Notes under the pieces: generated by a model
The model's input: the letters and a program-made list of their open reading frames with translations, nothing else
The model's database searches: none
Told to the model about the DNA's origin: nothing
Made by a program: the position numbers and the translations under genes
NCBI RefSeq assembly: GCF_016907235.1
Contig: NZ_JAFBBO010000001.1
Coordinates: 4,389,692-4,453,691, forward strand
Reading direction: 5' to 3'
Source of the DNA: Oerskovia jenensis
GTDB taxonomy: Bacteria > Actinomycetota > Actinomycetes > Actinomycetales > Cellulomonadaceae
Length of the DNA stretch: 64,000 nucleotides
Shown here: one piece after another, positions 25,633-36,400 of the stretch
Position numbering within the stretch: position 1 is the first letter of the stretch
Layout: the number at the start of each line of letters is the position of its first letter

Positions 25633-26394
25633 ATGATGCGCGCACTCATCACCAACGACGACGGGATCGACTCCCCGGGCCTGGCGGTGCTCGCCGGGGC
25701 GGCGCTCGACGCGGGGTACGAGGTCGTGGTCGCGGCGCCCGCGCGCGAGTCCTCGGGCGCGAGCGCGGCCCTGCTGGGGGCCGAGGAGGACGGCCGGTTG
25801 ATCGTCGAGGAGCGTAGAGCCCCCGGCCTGCCCGACGGCGTGACGTCCCTCGCCGTCCGGGCCGCCCCCGCGCTCATCGCCTTCGTCGCGGCGTACGGGG
25901 GGTTCGGCGCCACGCCGGACCTGGTCCTGTCGGGCGTGAACAAGGGTGCCAACACGGGCAACGCGATCCTGCACTCGGGGACCGTGGGCGCGGCGATGTC
26001 CGCGACGACCCACGGCATCGCGTCCGTCGCCGTGTCGATGGACGCCGCCGAGCCCCGCCACTGGGAGACCGCACGCCTCGTGACCGACCACGTCGTGGAG
26101 TGGGTGGGGCGCACGCCGCTGGGCCGCCGGGTCGTGAACGTCAACGTCCCCGACTGCGCTCCGGGCGACCTCCGGGGGCTGCGCCAGGCGCCGCTCGCGA
26201 GCTTCGGGCTGGTCCAGGCGCGCATCCGCGAGAGCGACGACCGCAGCCTGACGCTGCAGTACTCGGGGACGGAACGGCACTCCGAGCCGGACTCCGACAC
26301 GGGTCTGCTCACGCGCGGGTGGGCGACCGTGACGCTGCTGCTCGCGCCGTACGCCGACGCGAGCCTCGAGGTGCCCGGGCTCCCCGTGCCGTAG
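25633..26394 (+). CDS. surE: SurE-like 5'/3'-nucleotidase
   Basis: A 253-residue SurE phosphatase. The metal-binding start reads ALITNDDGIDSPGL, followed by APARESSGASAALL, and the central SGVNKGANTGNAILHSGTVGAAM is the SurE signature. It removes phosphate from nucleoside monophosphates and sometimes exopolyphosphate. The ATG at 25633 (or a second at 25636) has GAAGGAGG upstream. It lies just after the PfkB kinase, which suggests phosphorylated sugar or nucleotide handling. It ends five bases before the convergent SulP gene. Confidence 0.92.
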   Translation: MMRALITNDDGIDSPGLAVLAGAALDAGYEVVVAAPARESSGASAALLGAEEDGRLIVEERRAPGLPDGVTSLAVRAAPALIAFVAAYGGFGATPDLVLSGVNKGANTGNAILHSGTVGAAMSATTHGIASVAVSMDAAEPRHWETARLVTDHVVEWVGRTPLGRRVVNVNVPDCAPGDLRGLRQAPLASFGLVQARIRESDDRSLTLQYSGTERHSEPDSDTGLLTRGWATVTLLLAPYADASLEVPGLPVP

Positions 26395-26399
26395 TCCGC

Positions 26400-28172
26400 T
26401 CAGGTGCGGTGCCCCCTGCGCGACAGCCGGTCCCAGAGCCGTCGGAGCGGGCTGCCCTCCTGCTCGGGGGGAGGTGGCACGGCCTGCGCACCGTGCACGA
26501 GCCACGCCTGCGCGTGCCGTGCGGCGTCGGCCGTCGACTCGCCGATCACGGGCCGGGCCTCGAACACCTCGATGCGATCGTGCAGCCGCAGGTCGATGAC
26601 CTGCTCGAACTTCGCTGCCAGCACCGGGTCCACGCCGCTCACGTAGAGACGCCCGCCGTGGACGCCGAGCTGGTCGGCGTAGCGGGCGAGCACGGTGAAG
26701 GCCGTCGCGCCGAGGCTCGCTCGCCCGCGCAGCCGCAGGACGACGACGGCGTCCTGGGCGCCGGTAGGTTCGGGGAGCGTCGCCTCGAGGGAGCGGGCCC
26801 CCGCGTAGAACAGGCTGCCGTAGACGTCGAGCACCGTGACGGTCCCGCCGTCGAGACGGCGGGGCGCAGGCTCCTCGCGATAGCGCCCCTCCTCGACGGG
26901 GACGAGCCGCACGATGCGCAGGTCCTGGGACTCGCGGTTGGCCTGGAGCAGGATCGACAGGGCCGCGCCTATCCCGACCGCTGCCGCCACGGGCAGCAGC
27001 AACGTCGCGAGGAACGTCGTCGCCATGGCCACCTGCGACTGGCTGCCCGTGTGCCAGGCCGTGGCCATCGCGGACAGGCGGATCGACCCGACCGACGCGA
27101 CCGCGAGCAGGGCTGCGAGGGTCGCCGAGGGGACGGCCCCCACCGGTCCCGACAGCAGGACGAGCACGACCAGCACCCACACGCCCGACATGACCCCGGC
27201 CCACCGGTCGCGTGCCCCCGCGGCGGTGCTGACCGCCGTCTGGCCCACCGAACCGCCGACGGGGATCCCGCGGAAGAAGCCCGCCGCGAGGTTCGCGACC
27301 CCCTGACCGACGAAGTTCCGGTCCGGGTCCGCGCGCCGCCCCGCGTTCGGGACCGACTCGGCGACGCCCGCCCCCTGGACGAGCACGATCGCCGCGACGG
27401 CGAAGGCTCCCACGGTCACGTCCAGCGAGAACACCGTGAGGTCGGGGACCGCGGGGACGGGCAGGCCGACGGGGATCGCGCCCGCGTCGCCCACGAGCTC
27501 CACGGACCCCGCTCCGACGAGCCAGACGCCCACCGACGACACGACGAGGGCGACCACCGCGGCGAAGGGCGCCAGCCGCGTCCGGGCGAGGACCAGCAGC
27601 AGGACGATCGAACCGGCGCCGACGACGAGCGTCGGCACGTCCCAGGAGCCGGGGGACCGCAGCACCTGGTAGGCCTGCTCGATCGCGAGCGACGCCGTCG
27701 GGTCACTGCCCGTGAGCGCGTCGAGCTGCCCGAGCAGGATGTTGACCGAGACGCCCGTGAGAAAACCGGTCATGACCGAGTGCGACACGAAACCGGTCAG
27801 TCGGCCCAGACCCGAGAGCCCCGCGACGACCATCACGGCGCCCGCGAGCGTCGTGAGGAGGATCAGGGCACCGAGCCGGTCGGCCGGGTCGATCTCCGCC
27901 AGCGCCGACCCGGCCGCGAGCGCGGCGGCGCTCGTGGTCGTGACGATCATGAGCTGGGAGTCGACGGTCAGGCCGCCGGCGATCCGGCCGACGGCCGTCG
28001 CGTAGAGGCCGTGGATCGGGTTGACCCCGACGAGCGTCGCGGCCGCCATGCCGTCCGGGACGCCGCCGACCGCCCCGGGGACCCCTGTCCCGGCCGAGCG
28101 CCAGAACGTCCCGGGTGCAGGGCGCACGCCGGCCCACCAGGCCTTCGCCGCGCGCACGGGCCTGACCCTCAT
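26400..28172 (-). CDS. SulP family anion transporter with STAS domain
   Basis: A 590-residue permease of the SLC26/SulP family. Ten or more membrane segments cover about residues 30-420, including the family motif VGVNPIHGLYATAVGRIAGG and VGGSVGQTAVSTAAGARDRWAG. The C-terminal 150 residues form a STAS domain (VTVLDVYGSLFYAGARSLE ... VVVLRLRGRASLGATAFTVL). Family members move sulfate, bicarbonate or other anions; the STAS domain is regulatory. The start ATG at 28170-28172 has GGAGGG upstream. It is divergent from alkylsulfatase 2 (199 bp between starts), so sulfate import or release is a reasonable but unproven assignment. Confidence 0.9.
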   Translation of the reverse strand: MRVRPVRAAKAWWAGVRPAPGTFWRSAGTGVPGAVGGVPDGMAAATLVGVNPIHGLYATAVGRIAGGLTVDSQLMIVTTTSAAALAAGSALAEIDPADRLGALILLTTLAGAVMVVAGLSGLGRLTGFVSHSVMTGFLTGVSVNILLGQLDALTGSDPTASLAIEQAYQVLRSPGSWDVPTLVVGAGSIVLLLVLARTRLAPFAAVVALVVSSVGVWLVGAGSVELVGDAGAIPVGLPVPAVPDLTVFSLDVTVGAFAVAAIVLVQGAGVAESVPNAGRRADPDRNFVGQGVANLAAGFFRGIPVGGSVGQTAVSTAAGARDRWAGVMSGVWVLVVLVLLSGPVGAVPSATLAALLAVASVGSIRLSAMATAWHTGSQSQVAMATTFLATLLLPVAAAVGIGAALSILLQANRESQDLRIVRLVPVEEGRYREEPAPRRLDGGTVTVLDVYGSLFYAGARSLEATLPEPTGAQDAVVVLRLRGRASLGATAFTVLARYADQLGVHGGRLYVSGVDPVLAAKFEQVIDLRLHDRIEVFEARPVIGESTADAARHAQAWLVHGAQAVPPPPEQEGSPLRRLWDRLSRRGHRT

Positions 28173-28371
28173 CTCGGTGCCCTCCGCGCCTCAGCTCGCG
28201 CCCACGACGCACGAGCGGGTGCGCCTCCGTCGCGTCGAGGCTGTCACACGACCGCGACGACGGCGCGCCGAGGCACCGGCGCGGCCGCGCGCGTGCCCGC
28301 TCGTGTCGCCGTCGAGACCCACGTCACACCTTGCGGGTGCGCAGTCCGTGGGTGGCTGTAATGCTGCCAAC

Positions 28372-30261
28372 ATGTCACCAGCCAAGCCAGCCTCCCCCGC
28401 CATCGTCCGGCAGCAGCAGGTCTTGCGAGACAGCCTGCCCTTCCAGGACACCCAGGACTTCGACGACGTCTCCCGCGGCCTCCTCGGCCGACGAACACCG
28501 AACGCGGTCACTGCCACGGACGGTCGCGTCGTCTGGGACAACGACACCTACGACTTCCTCCAGGGCGAGGCCCCGGACACGGTCAACCCGAGCCTGTGGC
28601 GCCAGTCGCGGCTCGTCGCCACCCAGGGGCTGTTCGAGGTCGTCGAGGGCATCTACCAGGTGCGGGGCTTCGACCTCTCCAACGTCACCTTCATCGAGGG
28701 CGAGACCGGCGTGATCGTGCTGGACCCCCTGATCTCGACCGAGACGGCCGCGGCGGCCCTCGCGCTGTACCGCGAGCACCGCGGCGAGCGTCCCGTGACG
28801 GGGGTCGTCTACACCCACTCGCACGTCGACCACTTCGGCGGGGTCAAGGGGGTCACGACCCAGGAGGACGTCGACGCCGGGCGCGTCCCGGTCCTCGCCC
28901 CCGAGGGGTTCACCGAGCACGCCGTCTCGGAGAACGTCTATGCGGGCACGGCCATGGCGCGCAGGTCGGGCTACATGTACGGCGCGGCGCTCGCGCGCGG
29001 ACCGCAGGGACAGGTCGGGGCGGGGCTCGGACAGACGACGTCGACGGGAACCATCACCCTCGTCGCCCCGACCGTGGACATCACCACGACCGGTGAGGAG
29101 AAGAGGGTCGACGGCGTCCGGATGATCTTCCAGATGGCCCCCGACACCGAGGCGCCGTCCGAGATGCTCGTCTACTTCCCGGACCACCGCGCGCTGTGCG
29201 CGGCCGAGGACGCGACGCACAACCTGCACAACCTGCTGACGCTGCGCGGTGCCGTCGTGCGTGACCCGCACGCCTGGGCGCACTACCTCACCGAGTCGAT
29301 CGAGCTCTTCGGCGACGACCTCGAGGTCGTCTTCGCGTCCCACCACTGGCCCACCTGGGGCAACGAACGCATCCTCGAGTACCTGAACATCCAGCGAGAC
29401 CTCTACGCGTACCTCCACGACCAGACCCTCAGGCTCCTCAACCAGGGGCTGACCGGGATCGAGATCGCCGAGGTGATCACGCTGCCCCCGGCGCTCGAGA
29501 AGGCATGGAGCACCCGCGGCTACTACGGCTCGGTGAGCCACAACGTCAAGGCCATCTACCAGCGGTACATGGGCTGGTACGACGGGAACCCGTCGAGCCT
29601 GTGGCGTCACCCCCCGGTCGAGGCAGGCAAGCGCTACGTGGCGCTCGGGGGTGGTGCGGACGCCGTGGTCGCCTCCGCGCAGGCGGCCTTCGACGAGGGC
29701 GACTACCGGTGGGTCGCCGAGATCCTGAACCACGTCGTCTTCGCCGAACCCGACCACGCCGGAGCACGCGACCTCCTCGCCGACACCTACGAGCAGCTCG
29801 GGTACGGGGCGGAGAACGGCACCTGGCGCAACGTCTACCTCTCGGGAGTGACCGAGCTGCGCGACGGACCCTTCGGCACCCCCACCGTCACCGGGTCCCG
29901 GGACATGGTCGCCCAGCTCTCCCCGGAGATGCTCTTCGACGCCCTCGCGATCCAGGTCGACGGGCCCCGGGCGTGGGACGAGAAGCTCTCGATCGACATC
30001 GTCCTGACCGACACCCACGAGCGCTACCGTCTGCGCCTGGCCAACGGGGTGCTCACCTACAACACGGCCGTCCAGAAGAGTCCGGCGGACCTCACGCTCA
30101 CCGGGACCAAGCGCGCACTACCGGTCCTGGCGAGCGGGAACGTCACCCCGGACACGCTCGTCCAGGCGGGCATCGAGCTCAGCGGCGACTCCGCAGTGCT
30201 CGGCCGGCTCGCCGCCGTCCTGGACCCGGGCGACAAGGACTTCGCGATCGTCACCCCCTGA
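28372..30261 (+). CDS. Alkylsulfatase, SdsA1/BDS1 family, copy 2
   Basis: A 629-residue alkylsulfatase. The metal motif THSHVDHFGGVKG gives His149, His151, Asp153 and His154, and the second-site region reads CAAEDATHNLHNLLTLRGA. Dimerisation (KAWSTRGYYGSVSHNVKAIY) and SCP2-like C-terminal regions are present. It is clearly paralogous to copy 1 (shared PDTVNPSLWRQS and PDTEAPxEM), yet diverged over the whole length, so this is not a recent duplication. No signal peptide is seen. The ATG at 28372 has no ribosome site but TAATGC lies seven bases upstream, hinting at a leaderless transcript. The SulP transporter is divergent from it. Confidence 0.93.
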   Translation: MSPAKPASPAIVRQQQVLRDSLPFQDTQDFDDVSRGLLGRRTPNAVTATDGRVVWDNDTYDFLQGEAPDTVNPSLWRQSRLVATQGLFEVVEGIYQVRGFDLSNVTFIEGETGVIVLDPLISTETAAAALALYREHRGERPVTGVVYTHSHVDHFGGVKGVTTQEDVDAGRVPVLAPEGFTEHAVSENVYAGTAMARRSGYMYGAALARGPQGQVGAGLGQTTSTGTITLVAPTVDITTTGEEKRVDGVRMIFQMAPDTEAPSEMLVYFPDHRALCAAEDATHNLHNLLTLRGAVVRDPHAWAHYLTESIELFGDDLEVVFASHHWPTWGNERILEYLNIQRDLYAYLHDQTLRLLNQGLTGIEIAEVITLPPALEKAWSTRGYYGSVSHNVKAIYQRYMGWYDGNPSSLWRHPPVEAGKRYVALGGGADAVVASAQAAFDEGDYRWVAEILNHVVFAEPDHAGARDLLADTYEQLGYGAENGTWRNVYLSGVTELRDGPFGTPTVTGSRDMVAQLSPEMLFDALAIQVDGPRAWDEKLSIDIVLTDTHERYRLRLANGVLTYNTAVQKSPADLTLTGTKRALPVLASGNVTPDTLVQAGIELSGDSAVLGRLAAVLDPGDKDFAIVTP

Positions 30262-30443
30262 CGGGCGGACGGGTCGTGCCGGTCGCCGCCCCGGCACCCG
30301 GCACGGCCTGACCGGTCCCGCGGACCAGGGCCCGCGGAACCGACCGAAGGACGACCGGGGCGAGGGAGGCACCTGCCGGCAGGACGGGATCGGACGGCGC
30401 ACGAGGGCGTGCGTCGCACTGACGGGCGAGCGGAGGCACGGGG

Positions 30444-33400
30444 ATGGGGAACGCGCGATCGAGGCAGCACCGGAGCGGGGGGAGGGCCCGGCAGCAGTGG
30501 TCCGTGCGGGCCCGCCGGGCCTGGGCGGCCACCGGCGCCGTCCTGCTGGCGCTGCCGCTGGCCCTCGTCCCCGCGATCCCGGCGGCCGCCGCCGACTGGG
30601 GCATCAGCAAGCAGGAGGTCTCGCAGGGCCCCTACGAACCCGGCGACGACGTCCAGTGGATCATCACCATCTCCTGCTCGGACCCCAACGCCGACCCGTG
30701 CACCAACGCCGTGCTCACCGATCCGTTGCCCGACGGCCTCGACCTCGTCGCCGCATCGATCCAGAGCGGCCCGCCGGGCGGCGAGATCGACGCCGACACC
30801 GGCACGAACACGGTCACCTACACCAACCCCGAGGTCTCGAACGGCGCGCAGGCGCAGATCATCGTCACCGCGCGGGTGTCCCCGGACCTGCCCTTCAGTG
30901 CCGACGGCGTGCCGATCACCAACACCGCGACCGTCGTGGCCGACAACGCGGCGCAGCAGCCCGCGTCGGACTCGATCACCCCGGTCGTCCCGCTCGTCCT
31001 CGGCTCGACGACGACCAAGGCGATCGACCCGCCGGGGGCGCTCGCGGCCCCGGGGACGACCGCGACCATGACGATCGGCGCGACGAACACCTCGAACGAC
31101 CCGGTCGACACCCTGGTCCTCCAGGACCCCGTCGACCCCACGGCGACCCCCAACCCGTTCACGTACCTCGAGTACACGGGGACGGGCACGGTCGTGCTCC
31201 CCCCGAACGCCGACACCGTGACCACGCAGTACTGGGACGGCGACTCGTGGGAGACGCTCGACGACACGGTCGACCCGGCGACCGTGCAGGGCCTGCGCTA
31301 CACGTTCAGCGGCGACATCCAGCCGGGCGCGACCGCGAGCGTGCCCGTGCAGGTGCAGCAGAGCGACGCGGTCGACGACCTCACGGACGCCACCACGATC
31401 ACCAACGACGCCTCGTCGTACGTCACGCACACGGGCGCGCAGTCCACGGCCACCACGGCGAGCGACACGTACGTCATCACCCCGCCGGACAACAGCGTGG
31501 CGGCGTCCAAGAGCTTCTCGCCGACGACCGTGTCCGCGGGCGACCCGACGACGGTCACGATCGGGGCCACCAACACCGGGACCGCCGTCGACTCCCTGAC
31601 GATCACCGAGCCCGCCCCCGGGACCGACAACCCGTTCGAGGGGGACGACCCGCTGACCTTCACCGGGTTCGGGCCGACGGGGGACGGCACGGGCGTGCAG
31701 TGGCCCTCGGGCGCGAACGGCGCGACCGTGACGTTCACGTGCGCCGACGGCTCGACCCCCGAGGTCGACGCGTCCGCTCCGAACACGCTCCCGAACCCCC
31801 CGGACGGGTGCGTCGTGGTCGGCTTCACCGTGGTCTTCACGGGCGACCTGCCGAACGGGGCGTCCGCCTCGATCCCGTTCACGGCCGACACCGACCCCGA
31901 CCAGACGACCGACGACGTCACGCACACCAACACCATCGAGGCCACGGTGCCGAGCGCGGACCCGGCCACGGCCCCCGCGGACCTCGTGACCCTGGTCGAC
32001 CGGTTGGCGACGAGCACGACCAAGCTCATGTCGCCCTCGACGATCCCCGCCGTCCCGGGGCAGTCCGTGATCGTGCAGCTCCCGTCCCAGCTCCTCCCGT
32101 TCGGACCGGACGGGTCGACGGCGAACGCCGACCAGGTCGTCGTCCAGGACCCGGTCGACCCGGCGAACCCCGGCGAGTTCTGGTCGAACTTCACCGCGAC
32201 CGCGGTGCGCACGACCGACGTGCCGGCCGGCTCGACCCTGACGGTCAACTACTGGAACGGCAGCGCCTGGGTGCCGGCCCCGGCGTGCGGGCCCTACACC
32301 GGCCCGGCGACCGTGAGCTGCGAGCTCCCCGCCGGTGCCCAGGGCGTCCAGTTCGTCTACGACTCGACGGGCGACGGCTTCCCGCCCGGCACACAGTTCC
32401 AGCCCAACTTCACGGCCGACTACACCGGACCGGCCGACCGTGACACCCCGATCGAGAACTGCGGCGCGTCGAGCGCGTCGTCGGGCACGGTGGACCCGAC
32501 CCCGCCCGCGCAGGGCTGCGCCTCGGTCGACCCGTTCCCCGTGGACGGTCCGGGCGCGCTCGAGTTCGTCACCAAGGACTTCCTCGGCGGCACCCCGCCC
32601 AGCGTCCTCGCCCGCTCGGACGACCAGGTCACGGCGCAGATCACCTGGTCCACCAACGGCTTCTCGGGCGTGGACCCGATGGTGATCTCGGACATCGCCG
32701 ACCCGCAGAGCACCCCGATCGCGGGCTCGTTCTACGACGCGTTCGACCTCGTGCGGGTCGAGGCGATCGACACCACCACGGACCCGCTGATCTCCTACGA
32801 CCAGGTGACGGGGGTCGAGCTGTTCATCGGGGGCACATGGGTTCCCGCGAGCGGCGACCCGTGCCCGTGCGTGGGGTCCTTCCCGGGGTACACCCTGACT
32901 CCGGCGGAGCAGGCGTCGGCGACGTCGGTGCGCCTGACCTACGAGGAGTCGCCCGACCGCACCACGACGGGGGACCCGACGGCTCCGCAGCCCGGTGACG
33001 GCGTGGCGCGCTCGACGCTCGCGGACGGTCGTCACCTCGACCTGACCTTCCAGGTCCGGGACGTCAAGCGTTCCGACCCGGCCGCCCCGGTGCTGGGCTC
33101 GACCCAGGGCACGCTCTACAACTCGACGGATCCCGGGATCGTCCTGGACACCGTGCGCGCCACCGGCACGTTCGACACGAACCAGTACACGGACACCGAC
33201 ACGGCCGACGTGCTGATCATCGACCAACCCCTCAACGTGACCGTCGCCAAGGACTGGACCGGCGGTCCCATCTCCGTGCCGCCGTCGGACACCCCGGCGC
33301 AGTTCTACCCGACGACCGACGTGACCATCGCCGGGACCAACGCGTCGGCCGCGAAGGTGAGCCAGCTCCGGTTGGTCGAGCCGGGCATCGCGACCTCGGG

Positions 33401-36400
33401 GGACGTGCAGACGGCGCCCGGGACCAAGCCGTTCGACGCGTTCACGCTGCGGGCGATCGCCCTGGAGCCCCCCGAGGGCGCGGAGACGACGACGGTCACG
33501 CTCACCTACCTGGGGGGCTCGACCGCGAGCTTCACCGAGGCCGAGGCCGAGGCCCTCACGACGGGTGACCTGGCTGACGTCGTCGGTGTCGTGACGTCGT
33601 TCGACGGTCTCGTGGCCCCCGGCGCGTCGGGCAGCATGGACCTCACGCTGCAGCTGCGCGAGAACGACCGGTACACCGCGGCGCCCGTGACGGTCGCGGG
33701 GTACAGCCCGGTGCCGGACGGCGCGGTCGCCACGATCGCCGACCCGGGCGGCACCGACCAGGACGTCCGGCTCGCGTACGACGACGCGAGCATGGTCCTG
33801 CAGGACGCGGGCATCGCGCTCGACGTCGGCAAGACCTTCGACCCGACGCAGATCGTCGAGCCGGGCACGGGCCCGGTGACGATGACGCTCAGCGGTCAGC
33901 CCCTCGGGCCGTCGCGCGCGGTCGAGATGGTTCTCGTCGACGACGACCCCCGGTTCTGGAACCAGTACGACTTCGACGCGTTCGCGGGCGCTGCGCTCAC
34001 CGCGCCGATCCAGCAGGTGCGCGTCGACGCCTTCACGGGGGGCGAGTTCGTGACGGGCCCCGGCGGAGTCGTGGTGAACGGCGGCTCGTGGGTCCTGGGG
34101 GACGAGGTCGCCACGTTCGAGCTTCCCGACGGCGTGGCCCCGGCCGACGTGCAGGGCCTGCGGTTCACGTTCTCCCGGAGCGACGGGTCGATCTGGGAGA
34201 ACCCCGCGAACCCGCTGCAGAGTGTGCCGATCTCGGTCGAACGCCGGGACCAGATGCGCACGGGCGGCCCGGTCCTGACCGACCTCGCGGCCAACGCTCC
34301 GGCCCCGGGCGAGAGCGCCCCGGGCGTTGCGACCAACACCGTGGACGGCACCGTGACGGGGGCGGACCTCGTCGTCGACCCCGGGTCCGGCGACCTGGTC
34401 CCCGTCTCGGCGACCGACACCGAGACGGCCCCGCTCGTCTACGTGCACGCCACCAACGGGGTGCAGGTGGTCAAGGCGTTCGACGGCGTCGTGACCGGCG
34501 GCACCCAGCCGCCCGACGCGACCTTCCCGATGAGCATCGCCGTGACGAACACCGGGAACCGGGCGATCGGCGAGCTCGTGGTCGAGGACGCCCCGATGCC
34601 GACGGACGCCCAGGGCGCCCAGCTCCGGCTGGCCGACGTGGACGACCCCTACTCCTACCTGCTGACCGGTCCGCCACTGGCCCCCGAGGAGGGCGACCCC
34701 CTGCCCGTCGACCCCGACGAGGTGACGGTCACCCAGACCGGGGACCTGCTCGGGCTCCGGTTCGCCTTCCCCGAGGGGACCGTGCTCGGGGTCGGCCAGA
34801 CGTACACGATCACCGTCCTGGTGCGCTTCCGTGTGGGGCTCGCCCCGCAGACCCTGGTGACGAACACCGCGGGCGCGACGGCCGACCGTCCGTGGGACCA
34901 GTGCCAGACCCGGCTCGACGCGCAGACGGGTGCGTGCGAGGCGGACGCCGACGTGACGCCGATCCCCGCGGGGGTCCTCGCGCAGTCCAAGCTCGTGCGG
35001 GCGACGAACGGCGACGCGCTCGACGTCATCGTGGACCCGGCGTACACCGGCCCGCCGGTCGAGTGCACGCCGCTCCCGACGGGGCTCTACGCCTACCCGT
35101 GCACACCTGTCATCGCGCCGGGGCACGAGGAGACGTGGCACGTGCGCATCGACAACGTCGGCAACCTGCCGATGAGCAAGATCGTGGCGTACGACAGGCT
35201 CCCTGCGGTGGGGGACACCGGGTCCTCCTCGTCGACGTCACCGCGCGGTTCGCAGTGGACGCCGATCCTCACGAACGACCCGCCGCCCGCGCTCGTCAAC
35301 GCACCGGAAGGCAGCACCGCGTCGTTCTCCTACACGACGGCCGTGGACTACTGCATGGACGACCTCACGGACCCGTTGGCCGAGCCGACCTGCCCGACGG
35401 ACGACCCGGCGACGGGCTGGGTCCAGCTGACCGGCACCGAGGACGCGGCGCTGCTCGCGACGGTCACGGCGCTCAAGTTCGTCATCACGTTCCCCGACGC
35501 CGATCCCTTCCAGCCGGGGGAGTACGTCGCGATCGAGGGCACGACCCTGACCCCGGCCCTCGCGCCGGAGGCCGGCGACCGGTCGATCGCATGGAACTCG
35601 GCCGCCGCGTCCGCCGTCGTCGTGACGCCGCAGGGCAACCTCAACCTCTTGCCCACCGAGGGCACCAAGGTCGGTGTGGCCACGGCGACCGGGTCGCTCG
35701 AGGTGACCAAGCGGGTCGCCGGCGCGGGGGCGGCCAACGCCCCGGCCACGTTCGACCTGTCCGTCCAGTGCACGTCGGCACCCGGCACGCCCGTGGAGAC
35801 CGTGCTCGACCCGATCCCGATCACGGTCGCGCGCAACACGCCGGTCACGGTGCCGAACCTGCCGTACGGCGCCGTCTGCACGCTCACGGAGGACGGGTCG
35901 GGCGGCCAGACCGAGCTGATCGTCGGCACCGTGACGATCGGCGAGTCTCCCGACGTCACGGCGATCACGGCGACCAACCGCTACGACCTCGCGAGCATCG
36001 AGGTCTCCAAGGACGTCGTGACGGACGCCGAGGACCAGGACGGTCAGCCGGTGCCGTTCGGCCCGTTCGAGGTCACGGTCGACTGCACCTTCCTCGGCGA
36101 GCCGGTGTACGCGACCGGGTACGGACCCGACGACCCGATGGTGATCGAGATCGAGGACGACCAGACGGTCGAGCTCGACGGGCTGCCCGTCGGCGCCGTC
36201 TGCACGGTCGAGGAGACCGGGACGGGCAACGCCTCGTCCGTCACGATCACGGTGACCCAGCATGCCGGCCCGCCCGTGACCACACCCGGGGCCTCCACGA
36301 CGCTCACGCTGGGCGCCGACACCGACGATGGCGCGAGCACCAACGACGTCGTGCTCACCAACACCTACGACGTCGGCGGGCTCGACCTCCTCAAGGTCGT

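Noticed and set aside
30057..35141. Open frame of 1694 codons on the minus strand
   Set aside because: It is antisense to the LPGTG adhesin, its product is Arg/Gly/Val/His-rich with no domain, and third-position bias belongs to the plus strand.
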